Shown here piece by piece: positions 22,136-30,663 of a stretch of 38,035 nt of DNA (positions are counted from its first letter, which is position 1; every line of letters starts with the position of its first letter). The translations under genes and the position numbers were made by a program. The stretch covers positions 1 through 38,035 of the forward strand of contig CACZLE010000014.1 in assembly GCA_902781945.1 (NCBI GenBank), in the 5' to 3' direction. The notes beneath the pieces are model-generated. The model saw only the letters and a list, made by a program, of their open reading frames with translations, searched no databases and was not told the origin of the DNA. Origin of the DNA: an uncultured Eubacteriales bacterium (GTDB lineage Bacteria > Bacillota > Clostridia > Christensenellales > Aristaeellaceae).

Positions 22136-22936
22136 ATGCGATTTACTTTTTGTCCTTTGTTTTCCGGCTCCAGCGGCAACGCCCTGTTCATCGGCGGCGG
22201 CGACACCCGCATCCTCATCGACGCGGGGCTCTCCGGGCGCACGGTCACCGAGGCCCTGGCCAGCATCGGCGTGCTGCCCGAAACCCTGGATGGCATCCTG
22301 GTGACCCACGAGCACAGCGATCACGTGAAGGGCGTGGGCATCCTGAGCCGCAAATATCATCTGCCCATCTATGCCAATGCCTGCACCTGGGCCGGGATGG
22401 AGCGGCAGATCGGCGCGGTGGCGCCCAATCTGCGCCGGGAGTTTGAGAGCAACGAGAGCTTTTTTATCGGGGATTTTTCCATTTATCCCTTCTCCATTCC
22501 CCATGACGCGGCGGACCCGGTGGGCTACCGGGTGTATTACGGGGCCCACAGCGTGGCCACCGCCACCGATATGGGCTATTACAGCCACAAGGTGCACGAC
22601 GCCCTCAGCGGGGTGGATCTGCTGGTGCTGGAAAGCAACCACGATATCGACATGCTCCGCCATAACGAGCACTATTCCCAAACTCTCAAAAACCGCATCC
22701 TGGGCCGCAGCGGCCACCTGTGCAACGAGGCCTGCGGCGAGGCGCTGTGGCAATTGTATCAAACCGGCGTGCGCCACGCGGTGCTGGGCCATCTGAGCCA
22801 TGAAAACAACACGCCGGAATTGGCCCTGCGCACGGTATGCGAATCCTTGCAGGCCCACGGGTTGGAGATCGGCAAGGATATCCGGGTGGACATGGCCTGG
22901 CGGGACCACGTGGGCAGCGTTTATGAAATCGATTGA
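22136..22936 (+). CDS. MBL-fold hydrolase, WalJ/YycJ-like
   Basis: Metallo-beta-lactamase-fold protein of 266 residues. The N-terminus FCPLFSGSSGNALFIGGGDT and the metal site THEHSDHVKG match the YycJ/WalJ group, proposed to be a 5'-3' DNA exonuclease that coordinates division and replication. Further metal ligands appear in IPHDAADPVGY, ATDMGYYSH and GHLSHENN. In many Firmicutes this gene sits with the walRK signalling genes; here it instead starts a cluster with comEC and holA. The ATG lies 33 bases after a good promoter; the ribosome site (AAAGGGA) is moderate. Confidence 0.87.
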   Translation: MRFTFCPLFSGSSGNALFIGGGDTRILIDAGLSGRTVTEALASIGVLPETLDGILVTHEHSDHVKGVGILSRKYHLPIYANACTWAGMERQIGAVAPNLRREFESNESFFIGDFSIYPFSIPHDAADPVGYRVYYGAHSVATATDMGYYSHKVHDALSGVDLLVLESNHDIDMLRHNEHYSQTLKNRILGRSGHLCNEACGEALWQLYQTGVRHAVLGHLSHENNTPELALRTVCESLQAHGLEIGKDIRVDMAWRDHVGSVYEID

Positions 22937-23711
22937 TCGCCGCGTGCTCCTGCATTGGATCGGTGCTCTGCTGCTGGCGGCCCTGGGCTTTTTCGGGGGC
23001 AACCTGTGGGCGCTGGCGCTGATCCGGGCAGAAAAAGGCACGTCGCTGGCCATCTATGGCGTCAACGCCGTGCAGCAGCTCTTTCTGTTTGCCGCGCCTG
23101 CATTGCTGATATTGTCTGCCCGACCCGCCCGATGGATGGATTTTCGCCGGAGCATGCGCCCCATTCCCTTTGATACCGTGGCCAACAGCGCTCTTCTGTC
23201 CGTCAGCGGCGCGGTGGTGGCCTCGCTGATCGCGTATCTGTGGGCCGCCTGGCTGCAAAGCGTCACCGGCTATACGGCCACTGCCGATCCGCTGCCCGTT
23301 CCCCAGGATGTCACGCAATGGATCGCGGCCCTGCTGGCTGTGGCGATCATTCCGGCGCTGTGCGAGGAAACCCTGTTTCGCGGGCTGATTCAGGGGGCGC
23401 TGCGCAGGCGGCTGGGCAAGGCGGGCATCCTCGTGGCCGCGCTGATCTTTGCCGTCCTGCATTTTCGCTGGGAGGCCTTGCCCGCCCTGCTGGCGGTGGG
23501 CCTCGTATTGGGCCTGACCTATGACCGTCGGGGCCTTTGGAGCAGCGCGATGCTCCATGGCCTCTATAATACCGTGGTGCTGATCCTATCCAGCCATGAG
23601 GTGGGGATCACCCTTGTCATGGCGGCCATCTGCACCGTCGCCTGCATTTTTTCCCTGCGCAGGGTCTTGAGAAAGGAGCCGGAGGATGAAACTGACCGTT
23701 TTGGGCTGTAA
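22923..23711 (+). CDS. CPBP-family intramembrane metalloprotease
   Basis: Polytopic membrane protein of 262 residues with about seven helices. The CPBP/Abi motifs are visible: CEETLFRGLIQ (EExxxR), FAVLHFRWE and HGLYNTVVL, supplying glutamate and histidine metal ligands. Such proteins are Rce1-like proteases or, in some bacteria, bacteriocin-immunity or secretion factors; the role here is unknown. The ATG lies within the end of the WalJ-like gene (14-base overlap), and the 3' end overlaps the next MBL gene by 26 bases, so translation is coupled on both sides. Confidence 0.88.
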   Translation: MKSIDRRVLLHWIGALLLAALGFFGGNLWALALIRAEKGTSLAIYGVNAVQQLFLFAAPALLILSARPARWMDFRRSMRPIPFDTVANSALLSVSGAVVASLIAYLWAAWLQSVTGYTATADPLPVPQDVTQWIAALLAVAIIPALCEETLFRGLIQGALRRRLGKAGILVAALIFAVLHFRWEALPALLAVGLVLGLTYDRRGLWSSAMLHGLYNTVVLILSSHEVGITLVMAAICTVACIFSLRRVLRKEPEDETDRFGL

Positions 23712-24384
23712 CGGCCCCTATCCCGCGGCAGGCGGCGCTTGCAGCGGCTATTTGCTGGAGGCGGGGGATACCCGGGTGCTGCTGGATTGCGGCGCAGGTA
23801 CCCTGGCGGCGCTGACGGCGCGGATGGCGCCGGAGCAGCTGAGCGCCGTGGTGCTCTCCCACCTGCATTATGATCATATGAGCGATATGCTGCCTCTGAT
23901 CTATCGCATGCAGGGCAAGGGAAAATTGCCGGTTTACGCGCCCGATGCCCCGGCGGAGGTGCGCGGGCTGCTGGCGGGAGCATTTGATCTGCGGGAATTG
24001 GAGCACGCGGAGCATATCGGAGCACTGACTTTGAGCGTGCTGCCGGTGCGCCATCCTGTGCCCTGCTACGCCGTGCGCTATACAGCCGGAGGCAAGTCCT
24101 TCTGCTATACCGGGGATACCAATACCTGTGAGGGCCTGACGGCTTGGGCGCGGGATTGTGACTTGCTGCTGGCGGATGCGTGCTTCACGGACGCCCAATG
24201 GGCGGAGAACAAGCCCCACCTCAGCGCCCGCCTGGCCGCGCGGATGGCCCGGGACGCCGGGGCGAAACGGCTGGTGCTCACCCATTTTACTCCGGGCACC
24301 GATCAGGCCGAGCTGCTCTCCCAGGCCCGGGAGGTATATCCCCAGGCCCTGCTGGCCCATCCCGGCCTGGAATTGGAGTTTTGA
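23686..24384 (+). CDS. MBL-fold metal-dependent hydrolase (YhfI/RNase Z-like)
   Basis: A 232-residue metallo-beta-lactamase-fold protein. The metal site is SHLHYDHMSDM, with further ligands in YTGDTNTC and LTHFTPGT. The N-terminus LTVLGCNGPYPAAGGACSGY matches the YhfI-type group related to RNase Z. It lacks the long exosite of tRNase Z, so tRNA processing should not be assumed. An AAAGGAG site lies about nine bases before the ATG, inside the preceding gene. The comEC ATG follows one base after its stop codon. Confidence 0.83.
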   Translation: MKLTVLGCNGPYPAAGGACSGYLLEAGDTRVLLDCGAGTLAALTARMAPEQLSAVVLSHLHYDHMSDMLPLIYRMQGKGKLPVYAPDAPAEVRGLLAGAFDLRELEHAEHIGALTLSVLPVRHPVPCYAVRYTAGGKSFCYTGDTNTCEGLTAWARDCDLLLADACFTDAQWAENKPHLSARLAARMARDAGAKRLVLTHFTPGTDQAELLSQAREVYPQALLAHPGLELEF

Positions 24385-24385
24385 T

Positions 24386-26644
24386 ATGCTGCGCTATCGT
24401 CCGCGCCGCTGGCTGGTGCATCTGGCACTGGCTTTTGGCGCGGGCGTTTATTTGGGCGGAGGCGTGGCCTTCCATTGGATCTGGCTGGCCGCCGCCTTCT
24501 GCTGCGTGCTCTGCGCCCTGCTGCTGCGGCGCATGGGCAGGTCCGTCTATCTGCCGCTCCTGGGGCTGGCCGTGGCGCTGGGCCTTCTGCGGTGCGCCCT
24601 TTCCGCACACCCGGCTTTACCGGCGGAGGGCACGTACAATGTGACGGCGGTGATCGACAGCGCGCCCACTGTGCGGGAGCAGGACGGACGGGTGGCGGTC
24701 TTTTTGCGGGATCTGCGCCTGCCGGGCGATCCCCAGGAATACCGCGCCTATTGGACCTATTGGCCCGAGAACGATGCGCCGCTGCCGCTGGAGGGGCAAA
24801 CCGCCGTTTTCTCCGGCAGGGTCTATCATCCCGCCGGCCAGGTCAATCCCCATGGCTTTGATTTCCGGATGTACCTGCTGCAAAAGGGCGTTACGCTGGG
24901 TGTTACCGGCGGCGACGGATTGACGCTGCTGCCCGGTGATATGCCCCTTCTATCCCGCTGGCGGCAGGCCATTCGGCTGCGGCTGGATGATCTGCTGGGC
25001 GATCAAAGCCCCCTGGCGGCGGCCCTGCTGCTGGACGACAAATCCGATCTGCCGGAGGATGTGGCGGCGGATTTTCAGACGGCGGGCGTGGCCCACGTGC
25101 TCACGGTGTCCGGCCTGCACGTCATGATCCTCTTTTCCTGCATCCTGCTTCTGCTGCGCAGGTTTTCGCCCTCCCAGCGGACCGTGCTCCTGATCAGCCT
25201 GCTTTTGCTGGGAGCATACACTCTGCTGGTTGGAGCACGCGCCTCGGTGCTCCGGGCGGGCCTGCTGATGGTCTACCTGCAATTGGGCCGCATGGTCCGG
25301 CGGCAGCGGGATCCTCTGACCGCCCTGGCAGCCGCTTTTCTGTGCATCCTGCTGCTGCGGCCCCTGGAGCTGTTTTCCGCGGGCTTTCAGATGTCATTTT
25401 CCGCGGTGCTGGGGTTGATCCTGCTGGGGGACAGGGCCTGGCTCTTGGTGCGGAAGATCCGCAATCCCCTGCTGCATCGCTTCGCGGATGTCTGGACGGG
25501 CACGCTGTGCGCCGTGCTGGGAACCTGCTTTTCTGTGGGCTGGTACTATCATCGCCTCTCCTTGATGGGCCTGCTGGTCAGTCCGGCGGTGGTGGCTGCC
25601 GTCACTCTGCTGCTGCCCGTATTGATCGGCCTGCTGCTCCTCAGCGTGCCGCTGCTGCCTGTGGCACGGGTGCTGGGACGGGCTGTCGCGCTGTTATGCT
25701 CCGCCCTGTCGTCCATTGTGCAAGCCTGTGCCTCCCTGCCCTTTGCCCAATTTCTGATCCGGAGGCTCCCCTTCTACGTTATCGCCGCAGCCGTGCTCTC
25801 GCTGGTGCTCTGCACCCGATACGTGCTCCTGAGCAGAAGGAAAAGGCTGCTGATCAGCGCGGGCGCTTTGGGGCTCTCCATCGCCTTGATGCTCCTGCTG
25901 CAAAACCGGGATGTCCGCTATATTCAGCTCAGCGAGGGCAGCGCGGACGCGGCCATCATTGAGGACGGCGGGCAAACCCTGCTGATCGACGTGGGCGAGT
26001 ATGGCGGCGACGTGGCCAGCTATCTGCTCAGCGAAGGCCGCCGGGCCAATTATGTGATCCTCAGCCATCTGCACAGCGATCACGCCCTGGGCTTGGTGGA
26101 TTTACTCCGCCAGGGCGTGCCCATCGATGGCATTTACATGTCCACGGAAGCGCTGGTTTCTCCTGTGGCGGAGGGCGTCCTGGAGGCGCTGCGCCTGGCG
26201 GAAGCGCAGAATGTCCCCATCCATACGCTCAGTGCCGGGGATCATCTGGCCCTGGATCGCGTGTCGGTGGAGGTGCTGTGGCCGGACCGGCAGGGCGCGG
26301 CTCCGGACAGCGATCCCAATGATTTCGCCCTGGCCCTGCTGCTGGATCTGGACGGCGTTACCATTCTGCATATGAGCGACGTTTCCGGCGCATTTGAGCT
26401 GCGCTCCGCCCGGCCCGCTCAGGTGCTCCGCGTGGCCCATCACGGCTCTGCCTCCAGTACCGGGGAGCGCTTTTTGTCCGTTGTATCGCCCAGCGTGGCC
26501 CTGATCAGCACCCGCAGGGCCAGCGAAAAGACCCTTTCCAGGCTTGCGGAAGCGGGCGCGATGATATATGATACCAATGAGCACGGCGCGCTGACGCTGA
26601 CGGTACGCCGGGACCAAAGCTGGATACAAGGTTTTTTGCGATAA
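24386..26644 (+). CDS. comEC: DNA uptake channel ComEC/Rec2
   Basis: Membrane channel that passes single-stranded DNA into the cell during natural transformation. The 752-residue protein has three parts: an N-terminal helix pair plus OB-like DUF4131 domain (about residues 1-190), the multi-helix Competence domain with VSGLHVMILFS (about residues 200-475), and a C-terminal MBL domain with LSHLHSDHALG and AHHGSASST, predicted to degrade the non-transported strand. The start at 24386 was chosen because it begins right after the previous stop and matches the family N-terminus. comEA is not in this window. The adjacent holA gene is a common arrangement in Firmicutes. Confidence 0.94.
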   Translation: MLRYRPRRWLVHLALAFGAGVYLGGGVAFHWIWLAAAFCCVLCALLLRRMGRSVYLPLLGLAVALGLLRCALSAHPALPAEGTYNVTAVIDSAPTVREQDGRVAVFLRDLRLPGDPQEYRAYWTYWPENDAPLPLEGQTAVFSGRVYHPAGQVNPHGFDFRMYLLQKGVTLGVTGGDGLTLLPGDMPLLSRWRQAIRLRLDDLLGDQSPLAAALLLDDKSDLPEDVAADFQTAGVAHVLTVSGLHVMILFSCILLLLRRFSPSQRTVLLISLLLLGAYTLLVGARASVLRAGLLMVYLQLGRMVRRQRDPLTALAAAFLCILLLRPLELFSAGFQMSFSAVLGLILLGDRAWLLVRKIRNPLLHRFADVWTGTLCAVLGTCFSVGWYYHRLSLMGLLVSPAVVAAVTLLLPVLIGLLLLSVPLLPVARVLGRAVALLCSALSSIVQACASLPFAQFLIRRLPFYVIAAAVLSLVLCTRYVLLSRRKRLLISAGALGLSIALMLLLQNRDVRYIQLSEGSADAAIIEDGGQTLLIDVGEYGGDVASYLLSEGRRANYVILSHLHSDHALGLVDLLRQGVPIDGIYMSTEALVSPVAEGVLEALRLAEAQNVPIHTLSAGDHLALDRVSVEVLWPDRQGAAPDSDPNDFALALLLDLDGVTILHMSDVSGAFELRSARPAQVLRVAHHGSASSTGERFLSVVSPSVALISTRRASEKTLSRLAEAGAMIYDTNEHGALTLTVRRDQSWIQGFLR

Positions 26645-26653
26645 GGAGCCGCT

Positions 26654-27688
26654 ATGGAACGCCGCACGTTTTTTGAGAATGTCGCCCAGGGCAAGATCGC
26701 GTCCTGCTATGTGCTGGAGGGGCCGGAGGAGTATATCAAGCGCTCGGCCCTGGATGCCCTGCGCAAAAAATTGCTGCCCGAGGGGCTGGAGGACATCAAC
26801 GAAGCCCGGCTCACCGATCCGGACGCCAACACCCTGATCGCCGCCGCCGAAACCCTGCCCTTCATGGCGGATAAGCGCCTGGTGGTGGTGCAGGAGTGCG
26901 GCATGCTCCAGGGCCGTCCCAAGGGCTACGACGAGGCGAGGAACGCCGCCTCCCTGGCGGATTATCTGCAAAATCCCCCGGATACCGCCTGCATCGTGTT
27001 TTATGTGCGGGATAAGGCGGACGGGCGCAAAAAGCTGTACGCGCAGCTGAAAAAAACGGCGGAAATCGTGCAGTTCATGCCCCTGGAGGACCGGGAAATG
27101 ACCCGCTGGATCGCCCAGTTTCTCAAAAAGCTGGGCAAGCAGATCAGCGCCCCCACCTGCCAGAAGCTGACCTTCACGGCGGGCACGGAGCTGTATGCCC
27201 TGTCGGGAGAACTGCAAAAGCTGGCGGCCTATGCCGGGGATCGGGCGGAGATCCAGCCGGAGGACATCGACGCCGTGTGCAGCAAAACCACGGCCTACCG
27301 CGTGTATGATCTGTCCGGCAGCCTGCTTCGCGGGGACGCCAAGGGCGCTTTCACCCTGGCCCACGCCCTGCAGAAGGACGGCGAGGAGCCCCTGATGCTG
27401 CTGGCATTATTGCAGAATGAATGCCGCCGTCTGCTGGCGGTCAAGCTGCTGCGGGCCGCCGGGATGCAGCCGGACGCCATCGCGGGCAAGATCGGCGCGC
27501 CGCCCTTCGCCGTGCGCCAGCTGTACAATCAGGTGACACGCTATTCGGAAAGCCAGCTGCGGGCCATGTGCGACGCCTGCATGCAGGCGGAATATCAGGT
27601 GAAAAGCGGCGAAATGCCCCTGGAGGGGTCGCTGGAAAAGGCGATGCTGCAATTGCTGCGCATCCGCCGGGAGGAAAAGGATGATTGA
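26654..27688 (+). CDS. holA: DNA polymerase III subunit delta
   Basis: Clamp-loader subunit that opens the sliding clamp. The 344-residue length is typical. The N-terminus FFENVAQGKIASCYVLEGPEE, the segment AAAETLPFMADKRLVVV (about residues 67-83), and the C-terminal helical collar (VRQLYNQVTRYSESQLRAM) match HolA/YqeN. An AAGGAG site precedes the ATG by eight bases. The 3' end overlaps rsmG by eight bases. Confidence 0.94.
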   Translation: MERRTFFENVAQGKIASCYVLEGPEEYIKRSALDALRKKLLPEGLEDINEARLTDPDANTLIAAAETLPFMADKRLVVVQECGMLQGRPKGYDEARNAASLADYLQNPPDTACIVFYVRDKADGRKKLYAQLKKTAEIVQFMPLEDREMTRWIAQFLKKLGKQISAPTCQKLTFTAGTELYALSGELQKLAAYAGDRAEIQPEDIDAVCSKTTAYRVYDLSGSLLRGDAKGAFTLAHALQKDGEEPLMLLALLQNECRRLLAVKLLRAAGMQPDAIAGKIGAPPFAVRQLYNQVTRYSESQLRAMCDACMQAEYQVKSGEMPLEGSLEKAMLQLLRIRREEKDD

Positions 27689-28415
27689 GAAATTGAAGGC
27701 CCTGCTGGATCAGGGCGGCGTGGCGCTGGATCAGGAGGCGGCGGACCGGCTGCGCGCCTACCACGCCCTGCTGCTGGAATGGAACGCCCGCATGGATCTG
27801 ACCAACGTGCCGGAGGAGGAGATGGCCGTCCGCCATTATGGGGATTCCCTGCTGCCCCTGGCCCGGGCGGCATGGTTCCCGCAGGGCGCAAAGTTGATTG
27901 ACGTGGGCACAGGCGCGGGCTTTCCCGGCATGCCGCTGGCCATTGCCCGGCCTGATTTTCAGGTGACGCTGCTGGACGCCCAGCGCAAGCGCTGCGATTT
28001 TTTGCAGGCGGTAACGGATGCGCTGGCCCTCAAAAATGTTCGTATCCTCCATGCCCGGGCGGAGGATGCCGCCCGGAGCGACTTGCGGGAGCAAATGGAT
28101 ATCGCCATGGCCCGGGCGGTGGCGCCCTTGAACGTGCTGTGCGAATACCTGCTGCCCTTCGTGCGGGTGGGGGGATATGCCCTGTGCTGGAAAGGTCCCG
28201 CCGTAACCGATGAGTTGACCGATGGAGAAAAAGCCGCCAAAATCTTGGGCGCGCAGGCGGAACCTTTGGTGCGCCTGCCCATCCAGGGCCGGGAGCACTA
28301 TGTGCAGCCCTTCCTGAAGGTGGAAAAAACCGTTCGACGCTATCCCCGCAAAAGCGGCACGCCCTCCAAGGAACCGCTGGGGAAAGTCCCCGAAAAATCG
28401 CAGAAAAAGGAATAA
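27681..28415 (+). CDS. rsmG: 16S rRNA (guanine-527-N7)-methyltransferase
   Basis: AdoMet-dependent enzyme that methylates G527 of 16S rRNA, a change linked to streptomycin response. The 244-residue product contains the GidB core: WNARMDLTNV, the AdoMet motif LIDVGTGAGFPGMPLAI and the segment ARAVAPLNVLCEYLLPFV. The last 25 residues are basic (TVRRYPRKSGTPSK). A GGAGG site lies within the end of holA. It is the last gene of the 22136-28415 cluster; a hairpin terminator follows. Confidence 0.95.
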   Translation: MIEKLKALLDQGGVALDQEAADRLRAYHALLLEWNARMDLTNVPEEEMAVRHYGDSLLPLARAAWFPQGAKLIDVGTGAGFPGMPLAIARPDFQVTLLDAQRKRCDFLQAVTDALALKNVRILHARAEDAARSDLREQMDIAMARAVAPLNVLCEYLLPFVRVGGYALCWKGPAVTDELTDGEKAAKILGAQAEPLVRLPIQGREHYVQPFLKVEKTVRRYPRKSGTPSKEPLGKVPEKSQKKE

Positions 28416-28435
28416 TCCGCGAAAAAACGCGAACG

Positions 28436-28483
28436 AAAGCGCAGTCTCCCGCCATTCATTTTGGCAGGAGGCCGCGCTTTTGA
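28436..28483 (+). terminator. Terminator after rsmG
   Basis: AAAGCGC (28436-28442) pairs with GCGCTTT (28474-28480), and further inside GCCA pairs with TGGC; a TTTT tract follows. The stem has internal mismatches. Confidence 0.65.
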
Positions 28484-28502
28484 CGTAGAAACAGAGGGGC
28501 AA

Positions 28503-28559
28503 GGGAAGGAACCAGCGCTGCGCGGACGCAGAGGGAGGCGGCTGCGCGGCGTCCTTCCC
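28503..28559 (+). promoter_or_regulatory. Structured leader before the ParB/Noc gene
   Basis: GGGAAGGA (28503-28510) pairs with TCCTTCCC (28552-28559), enclosing a smaller hairpin CGCAG/CTGCG (28527-28531 and 28542-28546). It ends about ten bases before the ribosome site. No -10/-35 pair is obvious between it and the rsmG terminator, so it may form in read-through RNA. Confidence 0.45.
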
Positions 28560-28580
28560 GGTTCACTTGGGAGGCAAATC

Positions 28581-29393
28581 ATGCGAGCGGAACAGATCGT
28601 GGAAAGCGCCGGGCGGCAGCTCTGCTGGCTGCCCTTGGATAGCATTCAGCCAAACCGGATGCAGCCCCGGCAGGATTTTGACACTTTGGAAATCATGGAG
28701 CTGGCCGCCTCCATCCGGCAGAGCGGCCTATTGCAGCCCGTCACCGTGCGGCCCTGCGCCACGGGCTATGAGCTGATCATGGGGGAAAGGCGGTGCCGGG
28801 CCTGCAAGCTGCTGGGGCACACCCATATCGAGGCCTTTGTGCTGCCCGCGGACGACGCGGAAAGCGCCCTGCTGGCGCTGGTGGAGAACGTGCAGCGGCA
28901 GGACCTGCATTTTTTTGAGGAGGCCCAGGCCTATGACCGGCTGATCCGGCAGGGCATGCGCCAGGACACCCTGGCCCGCATGCTGGGCAAGAGCGTTCCG
29001 GCCATCAGCAACCGGCTGCGCCTGCTGCGGCTGGAGCCCGAGGTGCGGGAGGCCATCATGGAATATGGCCTCAGCGAGCGCCACGCCCGGGCCCTGCTGC
29101 CCCTGCCGGGCCGGGAAGCCCGGCTGCGCATCGTCACCCGGGCGGGCATGGAAAAACTGTCCGTGCAAAAGACGGAGCAGCTGGTGGCCCGCGCCCTGGA
29201 GCGCCTGCCCGTGCCCGCGCCGCCCCGCCGGGTGATCAGCCTGGCCCGGGACCCGCGGCTCTATCTCAACGCCATCCGCGGCATTGTGGATCAGATGCGG
29301 GAAACCGGCATGGCGGCGGAATACCAAGTCAATGAATTCGACAGCGCCGTGGAGGTGCGGGTGGTGGTGCAGAAGATGAAAAAGGTACATTGA
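28581..29393 (+). CDS. ParB/Noc-family DNA-binding protein
   Basis: CTP-dependent clamp protein of the ParB superfamily, acting in chromosome segregation (ParB/Spo0J) or nucleoid occlusion (Noc). The start at 28581 follows GGGAGG; the longer upstream reading runs through the leader hairpin. The 270-residue protein has the N-terminal segment LDSIQPNRMQPRQDFD, the CTPase box GERRCRACKLLG, ENVQRQDLHFFEEAQAY, and a helix-turn-helix (DTLARMLGKSVPAISNRLRLL). Its place right after rsmG is typical of Noc, while soj (ParA) and spo0J would usually follow; here repeat copy 2 follows instead. Noc versus ParB is undecided. The C-terminal 100 residues are arginine-rich. Confidence 0.87.
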   Translation: MRAEQIVESAGRQLCWLPLDSIQPNRMQPRQDFDTLEIMELAASIRQSGLLQPVTVRPCATGYELIMGERRCRACKLLGHTHIEAFVLPADDAESALLALVENVQRQDLHFFEEAQAYDRLIRQGMRQDTLARMLGKSVPAISNRLRLLRLEPEVREAIMEYGLSERHARALLPLPGREARLRIVTRAGMEKLSVQKTEQLVARALERLPVPAPPRRVISLARDPRLYLNAIRGIVDQMRETGMAAEYQVNEFDSAVEVRVVVQKMKKVH

Positions 29394-29794
29394 TAAACAG
29401 AAATTGGCATGGGGAGACGTTGGAGGCCTCCGCGGCCTCCAAACCTCCGCGCCAGGAGAATTCTTCTCCTGGACCTCAGCGGGCGAATCGGCTTGAAACC
29501 AATAACAAACAATTTGCGCCTGTAGCTTGAAAGTCACAGCGAGAGCTTCCGGGCATAAGAAAAACCGATGGCCAGCCAGAAAATGAATTCATTCATTTTC
29601 TGGTCTGTCCAACGGTTTTTCGCTGTGCGCCGTGCAGCACAGCACGCCAGCGAAGCTGGCTGCCCGGAAGCGGTGGACTGCGATTTTGTTTCTCACTCTG
29701 TCAGTTGCTTTTACGGCGACAAACGCAGGTTTTCTGCTTCTCTTTTGACTCAAAAGAGAAGCGTATTCCTTTCCCCGTCAAATTTCCGTTTTTC
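29393..29794 (-). repeat. Dispersed structured repeat, copy 2, inverted relative to copy 1
   Basis: The reverse complement of this stretch matches copy 1 (4911-5311) almost end to end. It retains the terminal inverted repeats and the 11-bp long-range pairing (29545-29555 with 29661-29671). The first hairpin lies at 29737-29761 and the 28-bp near-palindrome at 29576-29603. The two hairpins that differ most in primary sequence keep their pairing: 29452-29472 (CCAGGAGAA with TTCTCCTGG) and 29420-29442 (TTGGAGGCC with GGCCTCCAA). It starts on the base range of the ParB/Noc stop codon. No protein-coding frame is credible. Confidence 0.87.
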
Positions 29795-29830
29795 AATCAG
29801 TATCCCTTGATTGAGCCCAGGCATACCACC

Positions 29831-29859
29831 TTGTATTGTCCCCTTCTTCATGCTATAAT
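29831..29859 (+). promoter_or_regulatory. Promoter of the small membrane protein gene
   Basis: TTGTAT (29831-29836) and TATAAT (29854-29859) are 17 bases apart, about 48 bases before the ATG at 29908. Confidence 0.72.
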
Positions 29860-29907
29860 CATAAAAAATTATTCAAGCCTATGCAAAAGTACGAAGGGAG
29901 AAAAACA

Positions 29908-30204
29908 ATGGAAGGATACGCCGTGCTCATGTTCTGTTTTGCGGGATGCCTGTTCATTTACGCGGGGATCCTGGCCAAATCGAAAAACCCGAAGCTGATC
30001 CCCCGTCATGACGTTGCCGAGATGAAGGACAAAAAGCTGTATACAGAAAAAGTCGCCAAGGCGACGGCCTTGGCGGCTTTGGCGCCCCTGGCCAGCGCCC
30101 TGGTGGCGCGCATCACGGACGCGGCGCTGCCCTCCCTGCTGGCGCTGGCGGGCGGCTTCGCGCTGACGCTCTGGCTGGGGACCAGGCTTGCGAACAGGCG
30201 GTGA
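29908..30204 (+). CDS. Small membrane protein of unknown function
   Basis: A 98-residue protein not assigned to a family. The start at 29908 has GGGAG upstream; an earlier in-frame codon would overlap the promoter. A first helix spans about residues 4-23 (VLMFCFAGCLFIYAGILA). A charged loop (KSKNPKLIPRHDVAEMKDKK) follows, then two helices fill about residues 53-92. This layout resembles small Firmicute membrane proteins with a cytoplasmic loop, but no function can be stated. The gene's stop codon is directly adjacent to the stop codon of the convergent GNAT gene, with no visible terminator between them. Confidence 0.7.
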   Translation: MEGYAVLMFCFAGCLFIYAGILAKSKNPKLIPRHDVAEMKDKKLYTEKVAKATALAALAPLASALVARITDAALPSLLALAGGFALTLWLGTRLANRR

Positions 30205-30663
30205 TCAGTTCAGCGCCATCACGTAGATCTGGCAGGGATTGGCTTCGTCCCAGTAGGTGGGAAGGACTTCAAATTCCTCAAAGCCCAGGCTGCGATAGAA
30301 CAGATTGGTGCGGTCATAGTCCTCGTAGCGGCCCATCTGCACGGTCTTGACCTGCATGAAATGATAGCCCATTTCCCTGGCAGTTTCCCTGGCCGCGGCA
30401 AACAGCTGCCTGCCGATGCCCTGGCGGTGATAGGGCTGCAATACGCCCATCACGGCCAGCTCCATGGTGGCTTGGCCCGTTTCCTTGAGGCACAGAAAGC
30501 CTACCGGCTGGCCGTCCTCGATGTCCGCGAACATCAGCCGATCCGCGCTCTCCCGGATATACTGCTCCCGGGCCTCCGGCACGCCGAACCAATCGGGCAG
30601 CGCCTCCAGGACCGTGCGGGCGATGGCCCTTTTTTCATCTTGCGATTCAATTTTTTTGATCAT
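30205..30663 (-). CDS. GNAT-family N-acetyltransferase
   Basis: A 152-residue acetyl-CoA-dependent acetyltransferase. The acetyl-CoA motif is seen in VLQPYHRQGIGRQLFAAA (Q/RxxGxG/A), preceded by strands with PVGFLCLKE and MELAVMGV. A later segment has the usual LFYRSLGFEEFE. The substrate is unknown. It overlaps the DUF3783 gene by four bases and is the last gene of the regulatory operon that begins at 33113. Confidence 0.88.
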   Translation of the reverse strand: MIKKIESQDEKRAIARTVLEALPDWFGVPEAREQYIRESADRLMFADIEDGQPVGFLCLKETGQATMELAVMGVLQPYHRQGIGRQLFAAARETAREMGYHFMQVKTVQMGRYEDYDRTNLFYRSLGFEEFEVLPTYWDEANPCQIYVMALN

